In this document: positions 19,801-24,761 of the stretch, one piece after another
Layout of the letters: the number at the start of each line of letters is the position of its first letter
Numbering within the stretch: the first letter of the stretch is position 1
Assembly (NCBI GenBank): GCA_020650975.1
Contig: JAIPMN010000950.1
Location: 6,929-33,840 of the forward strand
Reading direction: 5' to 3'
DNA from: Apostichopus californicus
Lineage: Eukaryota > Echinodermata > Holothuroidea > Aspidochirotida > Stichopodidae
DNA: 26,912 nt
Notes under the pieces: model-generated
What the model was told of the DNA's origin: nothing
The model's input: only the letters and a program-made list of their open reading frames with translations
Database searches by the model: none
Translations under genes and position numbers: made by a program

Positions 19801-21019
19801 ACGGTTCTACCGGCAGATTCCTGTTTCAAGTCAGAGATGGTGGTTTGGGGATTTGGATATTTTGCAATTTTGTATCAGTTAATTTAGGGTCCTATCAACA
19901 AAAGATAGTCTTAGGTTAACAGTAACATTATACAGGTTTTAACTCCCTCCACACCCTGTCTCCAACCATTTCATTACACCATTAATTGTTCTTAGCCTTA
20001 ATGTTGTTTATTAGTAGCAGTGGTTTTTGTTAAGATCTCTTTGGTGAGGCAATGTTAAATATACATGTTTAAATAATAGATGAATGTGAATGACATACTT
20101 ATTATATTAGCTTAGGGCAATCAACAAGGGCACAACCATGTCTACTTCTGGAAGCTTTAGCCACCCCCTTCCCCCACCCAACTCCAGAAAAAATCATGAT
20201 GGCTTCAGTCCCCCCCCCCCCCACTATATTACAAAACTTTCTAGTGTACAGTATGTAAATATATAACATGTACAGGCAGAACAACCTAAACAGTCGAAAA
20301 TTCTTCAGCATTTATCAAAATATTGCACCATTTCGCAACTTAGCACCCTCCAGTTTACCACAGGAACTACCATCCCCATAGACTCCTCCCCTCTATGCCC
20401 CTTCCTCTCTAGGCCCCTCCCCCAAAAGATCAATACCTTTTTCTATTACTAAGTCTATTCTGCAGCAGCTTTTAACTTGTTTTGAAGTTTTTTTTTGTCA
20501 CTCAATGAACTTTCATTACTTTAGATTAATGTATTGGAATGTTAAGAAGTAAATATAATGGCCTTTTCCTATTAAAACGGTCTAGAGAATTGCTTTACAC
20601 CCTTATATTATGTCATGATCTTTTCTTTAACCTGCGTCCCTCTCTTTTTATGTTTCAGGGCCGAACAATCCTCGCTAGCAAGTTGGCTCGTCTTTTCGCC
20701 TTCTGTTATTTCATGTTCCTACACATGTTAGTATTTCTAGTGCTCTACAAGATGGCGCATATCTCGGCCTGCAAGAAGGACAACATTTCGGAATGCTTCA
20801 ACAAGTAAGATTTTACTTTGAGTTGGGTATCCTTTCAAGGGGTTTTCCTGCCTTGTTTTTTAGTTCTTTTTAATTTTTATCTCAATTTTATCGCTAACTT
20901 TGTTCAATTTCTTTTATTTTGATTCTTTCAGATTTCAGCAGCATATGCACGATTTCCATCCCGGAGATCAAGTCGACTTACTTCACCACAAGGATGGACA
21001 TGATGGACATAATATATAG
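98..21019 (+). CDS. CUX1: CASP, Golgi coiled-coil membrane protein, alternative splice product of the CUX locus, 13 exons
   Basis: This is the second product of the locus. The coding join is 98-174, 644-710, 1763-1916, 3353-3418, 4042-4170, 4657-4870, 16408-16544, 17434-17491, 17747-17877, 18550-18669, 19490-19633, 20659-20804 and 20932-21019. It is open for 509 residues and ends in TAG. It replaces the CUT repeats and homeodomain with more coiled coil, a conserved block ([33 protein letters not shown]) and a C-terminal transmembrane anchor. In animals CASP is a giantin-related golgin of the Golgi membrane with a cytosolic coiled coil, thought to act in intra-Golgi transport. Exon 4657-4870 ends in phase 1 and both acceptors (6133 and 16408) supply the two missing bases, so either join is in frame. 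Confidence 0.93.
175..643 (+). other. Intron, 469 bp
   Basis: AT-rich non-coding sequence between two clear shared exons. Its only notable element is a 10-base G run at 430-439 in a G-rich patch. The short open frames across it have no coding character and cross the splice sites. Confidence 0.85.
644..710 (+). CDS. CUX1: Shared CUX/CASP coiled-coil exon 2
   Basis: A 67-base exon after TTCTTCTACAG, ending AAA|GTGAGT. With the carried-over G it reads [20 protein letters not shown] and on, close to the vertebrate [20 protein letters not shown]. It ends in phase 2; the first base of the next exon completes a lysine codon. Confidence 0.93.
711..1762 (+). other. Intron, 1052 bp
   Basis: No coding sequence is recognised. 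It holds a 12-base G run at 1109-1120 next to a CCAGG-containing patch that may be an old repeat, a purine-rich tract near 1567-1606, and overlapping ATCGAT sites at 1703-1712. Confidence 0.8.
1763..1916 (+). CDS. CUX1: Shared CUX/CASP coiled-coil exon 3
   Basis: After GAAAACAG, the exon reads [20 protein letters not shown] and ends QMQKAPNL before GTACGA. Vertebrate CUX1 and CASP share [19 protein letters not shown] here, so identification is secure. Heptad-like spacing of Leu and other hydrophobics with Glu, Gln and Ser fits a coiled coil. It ends in phase 0. Confidence 0.95.
2330..2775 (+). repeat. About 147-bp tandem repeat, three diverged copies
   Basis: The anchor AACTTCATAC or a variant occurs at 2353, 2501 and 2647, giving spacings of 148 and 146 bases. 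Each unit also repeats a 'gtgcaagaacc(c)tattgaaat' phrase, an 'aggtcaaag' phrase, 'agtctgaaaa' and 'aacacgataac'. The pattern resembles dispersed low-copy satellites of marine invertebrates, but the family is not named here. Copies are clearly diverged, so the array is old. Confidence 0.85.
2834..2875 (+). repeat. Direct 21-bp duplication
   Basis: The phrase TAGTTGGTTAAATT(C/G)AGTTCA occurs twice in tandem with one difference, at a period of 21 bases. It lies just after the larger repeat array. Confidence 0.8.
3353..3418 (+). CDS. CUX1: Shared CUX/CASP coiled-coil exon 4
   Basis: A 66-base, phase 0-0 exon after TTTTCTGCAG, ending GAG|GTGAGC. It reads [20 protein letters not shown] and on, closely matching the vertebrate [20 protein letters not shown]. 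It was too short to stand out as an open frame and was found by homology and splice sites. Confidence 0.95.
3560..3820 (+). repeat. 25-bp minisatellite, about ten copies
   Basis: The unit is approximately TCAATATATCGTACTAGTAT plus five variable bases. Copies begin at 3636, 3661, 3686, 3711, 3736, 3761, 3786 and 3811 with an exact 25-base period, and degenerate copies extend left to about 3560. The core TACTAGTA is palindromic. Confidence 0.92.
4011..4036 (+). repeat. (GTT)n microsatellite at a splice acceptor
   Basis: Seven or eight TTG/GTT triplets with one interruption lie directly upstream of TTTACAG|ATT, so the repeat serves as the tract before the acceptor of the next shared exon. Confidence 0.88.
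4042..4170 (+). CDS. CUX1: Shared CUX/CASP coiled-coil exon 5
   Basis: A 129-base, phase 0-0 exon. It reads [20 protein letters not shown] and on to FQKL before GTAAAG, matching the vertebrate [20 protein letters not shown]. Strong heptad character supports a coiled coil. Confidence 0.95.
4171..4656 (+). other. Intron, 486 bp
   Basis: Non-coding and AT-rich. I see no repeat or regulatory element worth naming apart from the TCTCTCAATTTCTCAG acceptor tract. Confidence 0.8.
4657..4870 (+). CDS. CUX1: Shared CUX/CASP exon 6, the splice switch exon
   Basis: The exon reads [20 protein letters not shown] and on, with [18 protein letters not shown] and a final SDLN, then a single G before GTGAGA. 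Vertebrates have YEEVKKELNILKSMEF, KPLEVLLLEKNRSLQSEN and SDLSG at the same places. The acidic insert [13 protein letters not shown] replaces a less acidic vertebrate linker. Ending in phase 1, it can join 6133 (codon GGT, Gly) for CUX or 16408 (codon GAT, Asp) for CASP. It is the last exon common to both products. Confidence 0.96.
4871..6132 (+). other. Intron before the CUT-repeat exons, 1262 bp
   Basis: It starts the long alternative intron of CASP. It is AT-rich, with a purine/A-rich stretch at about 5951-6000. From an ATG at 6024 the frame stays open across the acceptor into CUT repeat 1 (see findings). No exon is recognised. Confidence 0.75.
6133..6672 (+). CDS. CUX1: CUX exon with CUT repeat 1
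   Basis: A 540-base exon after TTCTTTGCAG, ending AAAG|GTGAGT, phases 2 in and 1 out. The first 95 or so residues are a Gln, Ser, Gly, Asn-rich linker. CUT repeat 1 follows from about 6432: [20 protein letters not shown], then [20 protein letters not shown] and RPKPW. The conserved core GQRxFGxxVLGxSQGSVSDxL is intact, so the domain should fold and bind DNA. In vertebrates this repeat binds CCAAT-type sites transiently and in cooperation with the others. Confidence 0.96.
6673..7377 (+). other. Intron, 705 bp
   Basis: Non-coding. It contains G-rich patches, including nine Gs at 6883-6891, but no recognised repeat family or exon. Confidence 0.8.
7378..7935 (+). CDS. CUX1: CUX exon with linker, NLS-like segment and CUT repeat 2
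   Basis: A 558-base exon after TTTTCAACAG, ending CAAG|GTGAGT, phases 1 in frame. At 7440-7505 it encodes [16 protein letters not shown], resembling the SDEAIKSILEQAKREL linker motif of vertebrate CUX1. A basic KRKRKK follows at 7539-7556, a likely nuclear localisation signal. CUT repeat 2 runs about 7701-7930: [20 protein letters not shown], then [16 protein letters not shown] and KGKEPFVRM. The [12 protein letters not shown] section differs from the usual GQRxFGxxVLGL more than in the other two repeats. Confidence 0.95.
7936..8628 (+). other. Intron, 693 bp, with a tandem T/G-tract duplication
   Basis: It holds a roughly 113-bp tandem duplication (8033-8230) carrying poly-T followed by poly-G, and otherwise AT-rich non-coding DNA up to the TTACATCACAG acceptor. 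Confidence 0.82.
8033..8230 (+). repeat. About 113-bp tandem duplication with T(n)G(n) tract
   Basis: GAATGTGACACTACTCA starts at 8033 and again at 8146. Each copy has a poly-T then poly-G tract and ends in TTAATCTGAGAGTAGGAAAA; that last phrase is present three times, at about 8089, 8119 and 8202. The second copy has T22 at 8170-8191 followed by G11 at 8192-8202. Confidence 0.9.
8629..8927 (+). CDS. CUX1: CUX exon with first half of CUT repeat 3
   Basis: A 299-base exon, phase 1 in and 0 out. After an acidic, Ser/Pro-rich linker it encodes [20 protein letters not shown], then [16 protein letters not shown] and stops at the donor TCG|GTTAGT. The repeat core GSVSDLL is completed by the next exon. 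Reading past the donor gives a frame that ends at 9012, which lacks family similarity, so the splice is well supported even though GTTAGT is a modest donor. Confidence 0.94.
8928..9459 (+). other. Intron inside CUT repeat 3, 532 bp
   Basis: AT-rich non-coding sequence that splits the third CUT repeat after Gly-Ser. I see nothing else in it. Confidence 0.85.
9460..9598 (+). CDS. CUX1: CUX exon with second half of CUT repeat 3
   Basis: After TTTCCTATTCAG it reads [20 protein letters not shown], then [20 protein letters not shown] and a basic end PRRK before GTAAGA. With the previous exon this restores a full CUT repeat (GLTQGS plus VSDLL). The basic linker leads into the homeodomain, as in vertebrates. 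In phase 0, out phase 1. Confidence 0.95.
9599..9973 (+). other. Intron, 375 bp
   Basis: AT-rich, non-coding, with a good CTTATGTTTTGTCTTCCAG acceptor at its end. Confidence 0.85.
9974..10827 (+). CDS. CUX1: CUX terminal exon: homeodomain and acidic tail
   Basis: The homeodomain runs about 10033-10212, starting [16 protein letters not shown] and containing the recognition-helix motif [16 protein letters not shown]. With W48, F49 and N51 in place, position 50 is His, the hallmark of the Cut class. The tail of about 200 residues is rich in Asp and Glu (around 10374-10620), has a basic KRRK near 10660, and ends [13 protein letters not shown] before TGA at 10825-10827. The vertebrate repression domains after the homeodomain are Ala- and Pro-rich; this tail is acidic instead. 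No donor is needed, so this is the terminal CUX exon. Confidence 0.96.
11164..11194 (+). repeat. (TCTG)n/(TCTA)n microsatellite
   Basis: Four TGTC/TCTG units run into three ATCT units and then CTGTAG. It lies about 340 bases after the CUX stop, within the likely 3' UTR. Confidence 0.9.
11624..11629 (+). promoter_or_regulatory. Candidate CUX polyadenylation signal, first AATAAA
   Basis: AATAAA about 800 bases after the homeobox stop. It is the nearest canonical signal on this strand. Later ones at 12296-12301, 14191-14196 and 14975-14980 are equally good by sequence, so use is uncertain. Confidence 0.4.
13659..13730 (+). repeat. 36-bp tandem duplication
   Basis: TGTATCTGTTTAAC(A/G)AA and AGTTTGTCCGTGT recur at a period of 36 bases, with a few differences between the two copies. 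Confidence 0.88.
14975..14980 (+). promoter_or_regulatory. Candidate distal CUX polyadenylation signal
   Basis: ATGAAATAAAAAAAAATGG contains AATAAA followed directly by an A run, which could also be internal priming bait in cDNA data. Pumilio-type motifs lie downstream at 15201 and 15245, so an even longer UTR is possible. Confidence 0.3.
15201..15252 (+). promoter_or_regulatory. Pair of Pumilio-type UGUACAUA motifs
   Basis: TGTACATA occurs at 15201-15208 and 15245-15252, both exact matches to the known PUF element UGUANAUA on the sense strand, with the related TGTATACT and TGTACATT between them. They matter only if the CUX 3' UTR reaches this far. Confidence 0.4.
15603..15688 (+). repeat. 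29-bp direct repeat, three copies
   Basis: The unit ACCGGTCA(C/T)AT(T/A)GCTGGCATCGCAGAA begins at 15603, 15632 and 15661 with an exact 29-base period and only two variable positions. Near identity says the array is young or under selection. Confidence 0.95.
16408..16544 (+). CDS. CUX1: First CASP-specific exon
   Basis: After CATCTTGACTAG the exon completes a GAT codon with the G from 4870 and reads [20 protein letters not shown], then [17 protein letters not shown] before GTAAGA. Vertebrate CASP has an RCAELQ start and LIARLEQDLSIIQSI at the same place. It is more coiled coil. Splicing here from 4870 skips about 11.5 kb, including every DNA-binding exon. Confidence 0.93.
16545..17433 (+). 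other. CASP intron, 889 bp, with a SINE
   Basis: About a third is a tRNA-derived SINE (16604-16920). The remainder is AT-rich and non-coding. A CAG|GTAAAC site at 17096 looks like a zero-length exon (see findings). Confidence 0.85.
16604..16920 (+). mobile_element. tRNA-derived SINE with (ATT)n tail
   Basis: The head has a pol III A box (TGGCCAATTGG, 16605-16615) and B box (GGTTCGATTCC, 16649-16659) at tRNA-like spacing. A central part with GTGTCCTTGGGTAAGATGCT and AACCCAGGGGTTAAATGG resembles the conserved middle of widespread metazoan SINEs, the tail includes AAAGCGCTTTGAGACC, and it ends in about eight ATT units. AAGCGTG flanks both sides (16597-16603 and 16921-16927), a fitting target-site duplication. 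It lies in sense orientation inside a CASP intron. It is a retroposon, not a functional tRNA gene: the anticodon stem is degenerate. Confidence 0.9.
17434..17491 (+). CDS. CUX1: CASP exon, 58 bases
   Basis: After TTTATATTTTTAG it reads [19 protein letters not shown] plus one base, ending ACAG|GTATGT. Similarity to vertebrate CASP is weak here (compare the EPIKEAT region), but both neighbours need exactly this phase and the acceptor and donor are strong. Ser-rich and probably a break in the coiled coil. Confidence 0.85.
17747..17877 (+). CDS. CUX1: CASP exon with SQRERFR motif
   Basis: Reads [20 protein letters not shown] and then [20 protein letters not shown] before GTAAGT. The second half is nearly identical to vertebrate [20 protein letters not shown], a signature of CASP and its yeast relative. 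Phase 1 in, 0 out. An AG three bases upstream of the chosen acceptor (17742-17743) would add one codon. Confidence 0.94.
17878..18549 (+). other. CASP intron, 672 bp
   Basis: Contains a pyrimidine-rich stretch near 17950-18040 and a perfect hairpin at 18378-18411. No exon is recognised. Confidence 0.85.
18378..18411. repeat. Perfect 15-bp inverted repeat with 4-base loop
   Basis: AGTTTGTCAAAGTTT, loop AGTC, then AAACTTTGACAAACT. The stem pairs at all 15 positions. It lies in a CASP intron and is not part of a longer element that I recognise. Confidence 0.95.
18550..18669 (+). CDS. CUX1: CASP exon with KIKFLQSYP motif
   Basis: A 120-base phase 0-0 exon: [20 protein letters not shown], then [20 protein letters not shown] before GTAAGT. 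Vertebrate CASP reads [19 protein letters not shown] here. This is the last strong coiled-coil segment before the membrane-proximal domain. Confidence 0.95.
18670..19489 (+). other. CASP intron, 820 bp, with a MITE
   Basis: Almost half is a 361-bp TTAA-flanked MITE (19036-19396). The flanks are AT-rich and non-coding. Confidence 0.85.
19036..19396. mobile_element. Non-autonomous piggyBac-type MITE
   Basis: TTAA flanks both ends (19032-19035 and 19397-19400). The left end begins AGGGTGTGAAGACTCG, and the right end reversed begins AGGCATTGAAGACTCG: inverted terminal repeats with 13 of 16 matches. A TTAA target duplication is the hallmark of piggyBac transposition. The interior is 361 bases with no coding frame, so it would need a transposase from elsewhere. 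I have the impression that this family is common in echinoderm introns, but I cannot confirm it. Confidence 0.8.
19490..19633 (+). CDS. CUX1: CASP exon with conserved membrane-proximal domain
   Basis: Phase 0-0. Reads [20 protein letters not shown], then [20 protein letters not shown] and FDKATLNV before GTCAGT. Vertebrate CASP has RYSSQYEERLDPFSSFSKRERQRKYLSLSPWDKATL, so this is the best-conserved part of the protein. It sits just before the membrane anchor on the cytosolic side. The donor GTCAGT is unusual but used in animals. Confidence 0.95.
19634..20658 (+). other. CASP intron, 1025 bp
   Basis: Non-coding. It has a C-rich stretch with 13 Cs at 20210-20222 and several CCCCTCCC patches to about 20430, possibly the remains of a G/C-tract-bearing repeat read on the other strand. 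Confidence 0.8.
20659..20804 (+). CDS. CUX1: CASP exon with transmembrane anchor
   Basis: Reads [20 protein letters not shown], then [20 protein letters not shown] and on to CFN before GTAAGA. The span of about 20 hydrophobic residues from LARLFAFCY to VLY is the C-terminal anchor of a type II-like tail-anchored golgin. Vertebrate CASP has [20 protein letters not shown], so the Tyr and His inside the membrane and the LVFLVLYK block are kept. Two Cys residues follow, on the luminal side, as in vertebrates. Confidence 0.96.
20932..21019 (+). CDS. CUX1: CASP terminal exon, luminal tail
   Basis: After TGATTCTTTCAG the exon completes a Lys codon and reads [20 protein letters not shown], then DGHDGHNI and TAG at 21017-21019. 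The tail is His-rich (seven His in 28 residues) and short, like the vertebrate FADHLHKFHEND end. It would lie in the Golgi lumen. Confidence 0.94.
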
Positions 21020-22000
21020 CATTAGTCGTCGTCATAGCAGAGACTAAGCCTGAGATCAGCAATGGTTGTTACCAGGAAGGAAAGGAGATGTTTTCGAAAC
21101 ATTTTGATCGAGGAATGTGTTTGGGAACTGAAGCGACCTAATAAACTTGACTGTTTGGAAATATAAACCTGAACTTATAAACGGTTGAGAACTTTTCAGA
21201 CAGTTTATAACGTTAAAACTCTTGATTAAGGAAAATAATTTGACTATTTTTTGCTATATTATTCTTTATCTATTCATTTGAATAAATTGTTAGTAGAAAT
21301 AGTGAGAATAGCGAGGGAAGTGTGGCATTCATTTGTGTAGAAACTAGAAAGATGAGTTAATTTAAAAGTACAAGTTATGGTTGAAGCCTTTCACATTGTT
21401 CGACAATGTTATATTATTTTTATTGGCACTTCATAAACACAGCTTTGTAATTGTTTTTCTTCTAACCAATTAAAAAAGACTAGAATATTTGTCCCTCGGG
21501 AGTTCAAAGCTGAACACACCATCAGACTGACAACTTTGTGGAAAATCAAATGGAAACAAGATACTTTACATGTTACAAATCATCACATCGGAGGAATCTT
21601 AAGATCCTCCTTTTTTCTCCCACAATTAAGAAGAGGTCCTTTCCATTGATATCAAGTCTGAATGTGTAGTATTCAGTTTTGCTTTTGAAGGAGGTCTGTA
21701 TTCTGAATTTGTAATGCATCAGTTGTTACTTTTATTTGCTGCTGTAGGTGGGAGAATCCTGTATTTGCATTTAAACCTTGGAATCTGTTTAGAGAATACT
21801 GCTAACCATTGAATCATCTTCATGAACTGGATAGTTATATCGTCTGGAACATTTAAATCTATTTCATTTGGATGCTATGACTCTGGATATTGTATCTTTG
21901 CTCCCTAAATATTCCTGTTCCTTAAAAAAATTATCTTCTGAAATATCGGCACTAAAATAGGGGGAAAAAAACATATATATATTCATATATATTTTGTTTC

Positions 22001-22293
22001 TACTCTAGTGTAGAATATCCCCAGCATTGTGTGTGCAACATGACGGTGTACACGATGGATTTTGTGTATATCTTGAATGTCACACACAATAATTTACAGA
22101 CCGATGATATATTGCAGTGTAAGGGACGAGTGACTTGCACAGATTAGCTGTGTTGCTCTAAATTCATTGTAGTTGAACATGTCGTGTCAATTTTTTTGCA
22201 GTCTCAATAACTCCTTCTATCAAAGAAAATGGAAGTTCAGTAATAACTAGTTTGCAACTAAAAAAAATTTTTACTCTAGGGTAGAATATCCCC
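22001..22293 (+). repeat. Repeated 22-base motif in the CASP 3' UTR
   Basis: TACTCTAGTGTAGAATATCC plus CC at 22001-22022 and the same with one change (GGG for GTG) at 22272-22293. The copies are 271 bases apart and the sequence between is not repeated. Confidence 0.85.
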
Positions 22294-22821
22294 TATGTTT
22301 TACACTATAAGTTGAGTCCCCTGGATGAAACTCATGAGGATAGTCTACACTATTACACCTGGACAGGGTTAGAATCTACAAGACAAGTATGGGTGAAGTA
22401 ACAGATTTGTTGTGGAGACTTATTCTTCTTCATATTGAAGCGTTTTAAATTGCATAGTTTGAATGTCCTTCACTCCTGCCTTAAGAACCCTTTAGCAGTT
22501 AATATGTGGACGTTATTTCAAATAGTTGAATTTGGTTTACAAGTTTTCATTTAAGGTGTGAAACTACATGCCTTTGAATATATATTTTCTTATTCCTTTC
22601 CTGATAAAGTGATGGTAATTTTGGTATTTGCTAGTAAATTTAAAACCTCCATCTACCGTCGAAAGTTTTGGTTCTCTTCGGTTGTTATGTCAACATTTGG
22701 TCTAAACAATGTACATAGCTCACGGTGTAAGAACCTTCTCGGTTACCAAAAGGGTGTTTCTTCATTTTAAATTGTACTTCTTTTAAGTCTTAAGAATAAT
22801 ATTGTAAAAGATGTTTTCTTT

Positions 22822-22832
22822 AATAAAATAAA
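22822..22832 (+). terminator. Likely CASP polyadenylation signal (two overlapping AATAAA)
   Basis: Two AATAAA hexamers overlap by one base, followed within 40 bases by TTTTTTCATTTTATTTTGTTG, a fitting downstream U/GU-rich element. This is the best cleavage context between the CASP stop and the convergent gene. Confidence 0.65.
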
Positions 22833-22855
22833 AGTAAAGTTTTTTCATTTTATTT

Positions 22856-24680
22856 TGTTGAGCTTTTAGTGACTGAACTTGACCATTGTTACATGGGTAA
22901 ATGTGAATCGTCAGGCAATGTGGCTGCAATGAAGGATTACTGATCAAAAGTTAGCCAGATTTTTCTCCAACAGTTTACAAACGTAAACTGGCAAGTTTTA
23001 GCAAATCTAACTTTGAATCATGGGAAAGACTAAGCTGCACGAGTTAGTCATACTGACAGAAAAGTAGCTCGCATTCGTCATTTATTCATTGTATGGATCC
23101 TCATTGGTGTGACAAGGGAAGGAAGGATCGAGGACTATAAAAAAGAGGGAGTGCAGCTCTGAGGTTGTGGCAGACAATGCCCATGTAGATACAACTGGGG
23201 GTCCTATGTAGGTAGATATGGGGGTCCTACTCCAGAAAGAATTACAAAATGGAAATGGTATATACTAAGGCATATTTAAGTTATAAATTAAGTCTATATG
23301 CAAGTTTGTGCTACTTATTACTTTGAATTTTGTGTGTGGGGTTGAAACGGTGTACACCCCAAAACTAACAACCCCCCCCCCCACACCAACTATCAAGACA
23401 AGGTCAGGACAGTCAAGGTGTGTGTCTTGTTTGTCAGTAGAGCAGCGTGCAGCCAGCTTAACTCGATGTTGCTTATATAATGGATCAACCTTTATTATTG
23501 GTCTAAATTCTTATAGGCTGAAAACAAGAATAGAATTGAAAACTTTGTTGGTTCCATCATTGAATGTCTATTAAAATGCCATTCCTTTGAATACAGAAAA
23601 GTGTATTTTCAAATTTTACAACAACTTCAAAATGGCAAAAGGTTATGTAACATGAGAACTGTACAAGATAAGGCCCAGAATAGGCAGTATGGCACAATAG
23701 TCTGGTAGCTGTACCAACGTATTTTTAACTTAAATATTTTGAGCTGACAAAGTAAAATAGCTCACAACCCTGTAAGGAAACTGTTAAACCTGCTTCACTG
23801 TACAATCTATTATTTCTTATGGTTTGTTTTGAGGTCACTGGTGTGTTTGAACATTTCTTCAATCGGAACATGTTAAAAGCCAACCGTTGCCACTCACAGT
23901 CTAAAGTAACATCTCAAACCAACCTAGGAGATAGTGATTCCTCGATTTTCAAGCAGATGACAACCCCAAAGATACTAAACAGGCTGGTTACTTTTAAAGA
24001 CAAACAAAAGGTGTTGATCATGCCTAAGTAAGAAAATGATTACATTGGGTAGAAAATATAGCTAACAGATCTGTAAACTATCATTGTGCAGGATATTTTT
24101 TTATGCTCAACAACTGAACATTCCATTTTCCTATCTGACTGTGTTACATATATCCATTGTGTTTTGCTGTATTGTAGCATATTATTAACCTCTAGTGTAC
24201 ATATATATAGATAAGATACAAGATTTCTACATGATAATGTCCATTTCAATTGCAATAGTCAAAAAAGTCCAATTTGATAAATGTTAACGGTAACAGTAAA
24301 AACAATAGATAATACCATAAAGAGCATCGCCCAAACAGATTTGTGTAGCCTCTGAGCACCAAGCAGGCATGCTAACCCAAACTGTAGAAATTTATATTTG
24401 GCTATAAGAAGGTTAGTTGATACATGACTGTAAGAAATATTTTAAACATTAACTAGTTCTGTGTACTACAGCAACCACCTTGATACATTTCCTGATCCAA
24501 AACTGTAAAATCATACAATTGATAATCCCCTTTTGCAATTGCAATCATCAGAACTAATTAGTATTTCTTCTAATGCTTGCGTTGACGGTTGACGGTGGTC
24601 AATGACGGTGGTCGATGGCCGAATGGAGAGATTTGACCAGTCTTGGGTTCACTTTCCTCCATCGATGATGACACACATTA
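22856..24680. other. Convergent intergenic region, with the 3' UTR of the minus-strand gene
   Basis: About 1.8 kb. I see no convincing gene. A C11 run lies at 23372-23382 and a short 'gggggtcctatgtag' duplication near 23198-23230. On the minus strand the nearest AATAAA I can see downstream of the 24681 stop is at 23491-23496 (TTTATT on +), so that gene's 3' UTR may cover most of this interval. Short repeats of GACGGT lie at about 24585-24612. Confidence 0.55.
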
Positions 24681-24761
24681 TCAGGGAGCAAGCAGGATTC
24701 TGGAAAGGGTCTTCAGGTTATTATCCTTATCTTTGATTGGTTGAGGAACCTTCTCAAGCAT
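24681..24761 (-). CDS. Minus-strand gene, terminal exon
   Basis: After ATTACACAG it reads MLEKVPQPIKDKDNNLKTLS and RILLAP, then TGA. Another 81-base exon in the required phase 0. Pro residues break the coiled coil near the C-terminus. Confidence 0.75.
   Translation of the reverse strand: MLEKVPQPIKDKDNNLKTLSRILLAP

Larger units (their letters stand above)
21020..22855 (+). other. CASP 3' UTR
   Basis: AT-rich, without coding signal. AATAAA occurs at 21140 and 21281, and the paired AATAAAATAAAA at 22822-22832 followed by a T-rich and GTTG stretch looks like the main end, giving a UTR of about 1.8 kb. It holds a repeated 22-base phrase at 22001 and 22272 (see findings). The exact end is inferred. 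Confidence 0.65.
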
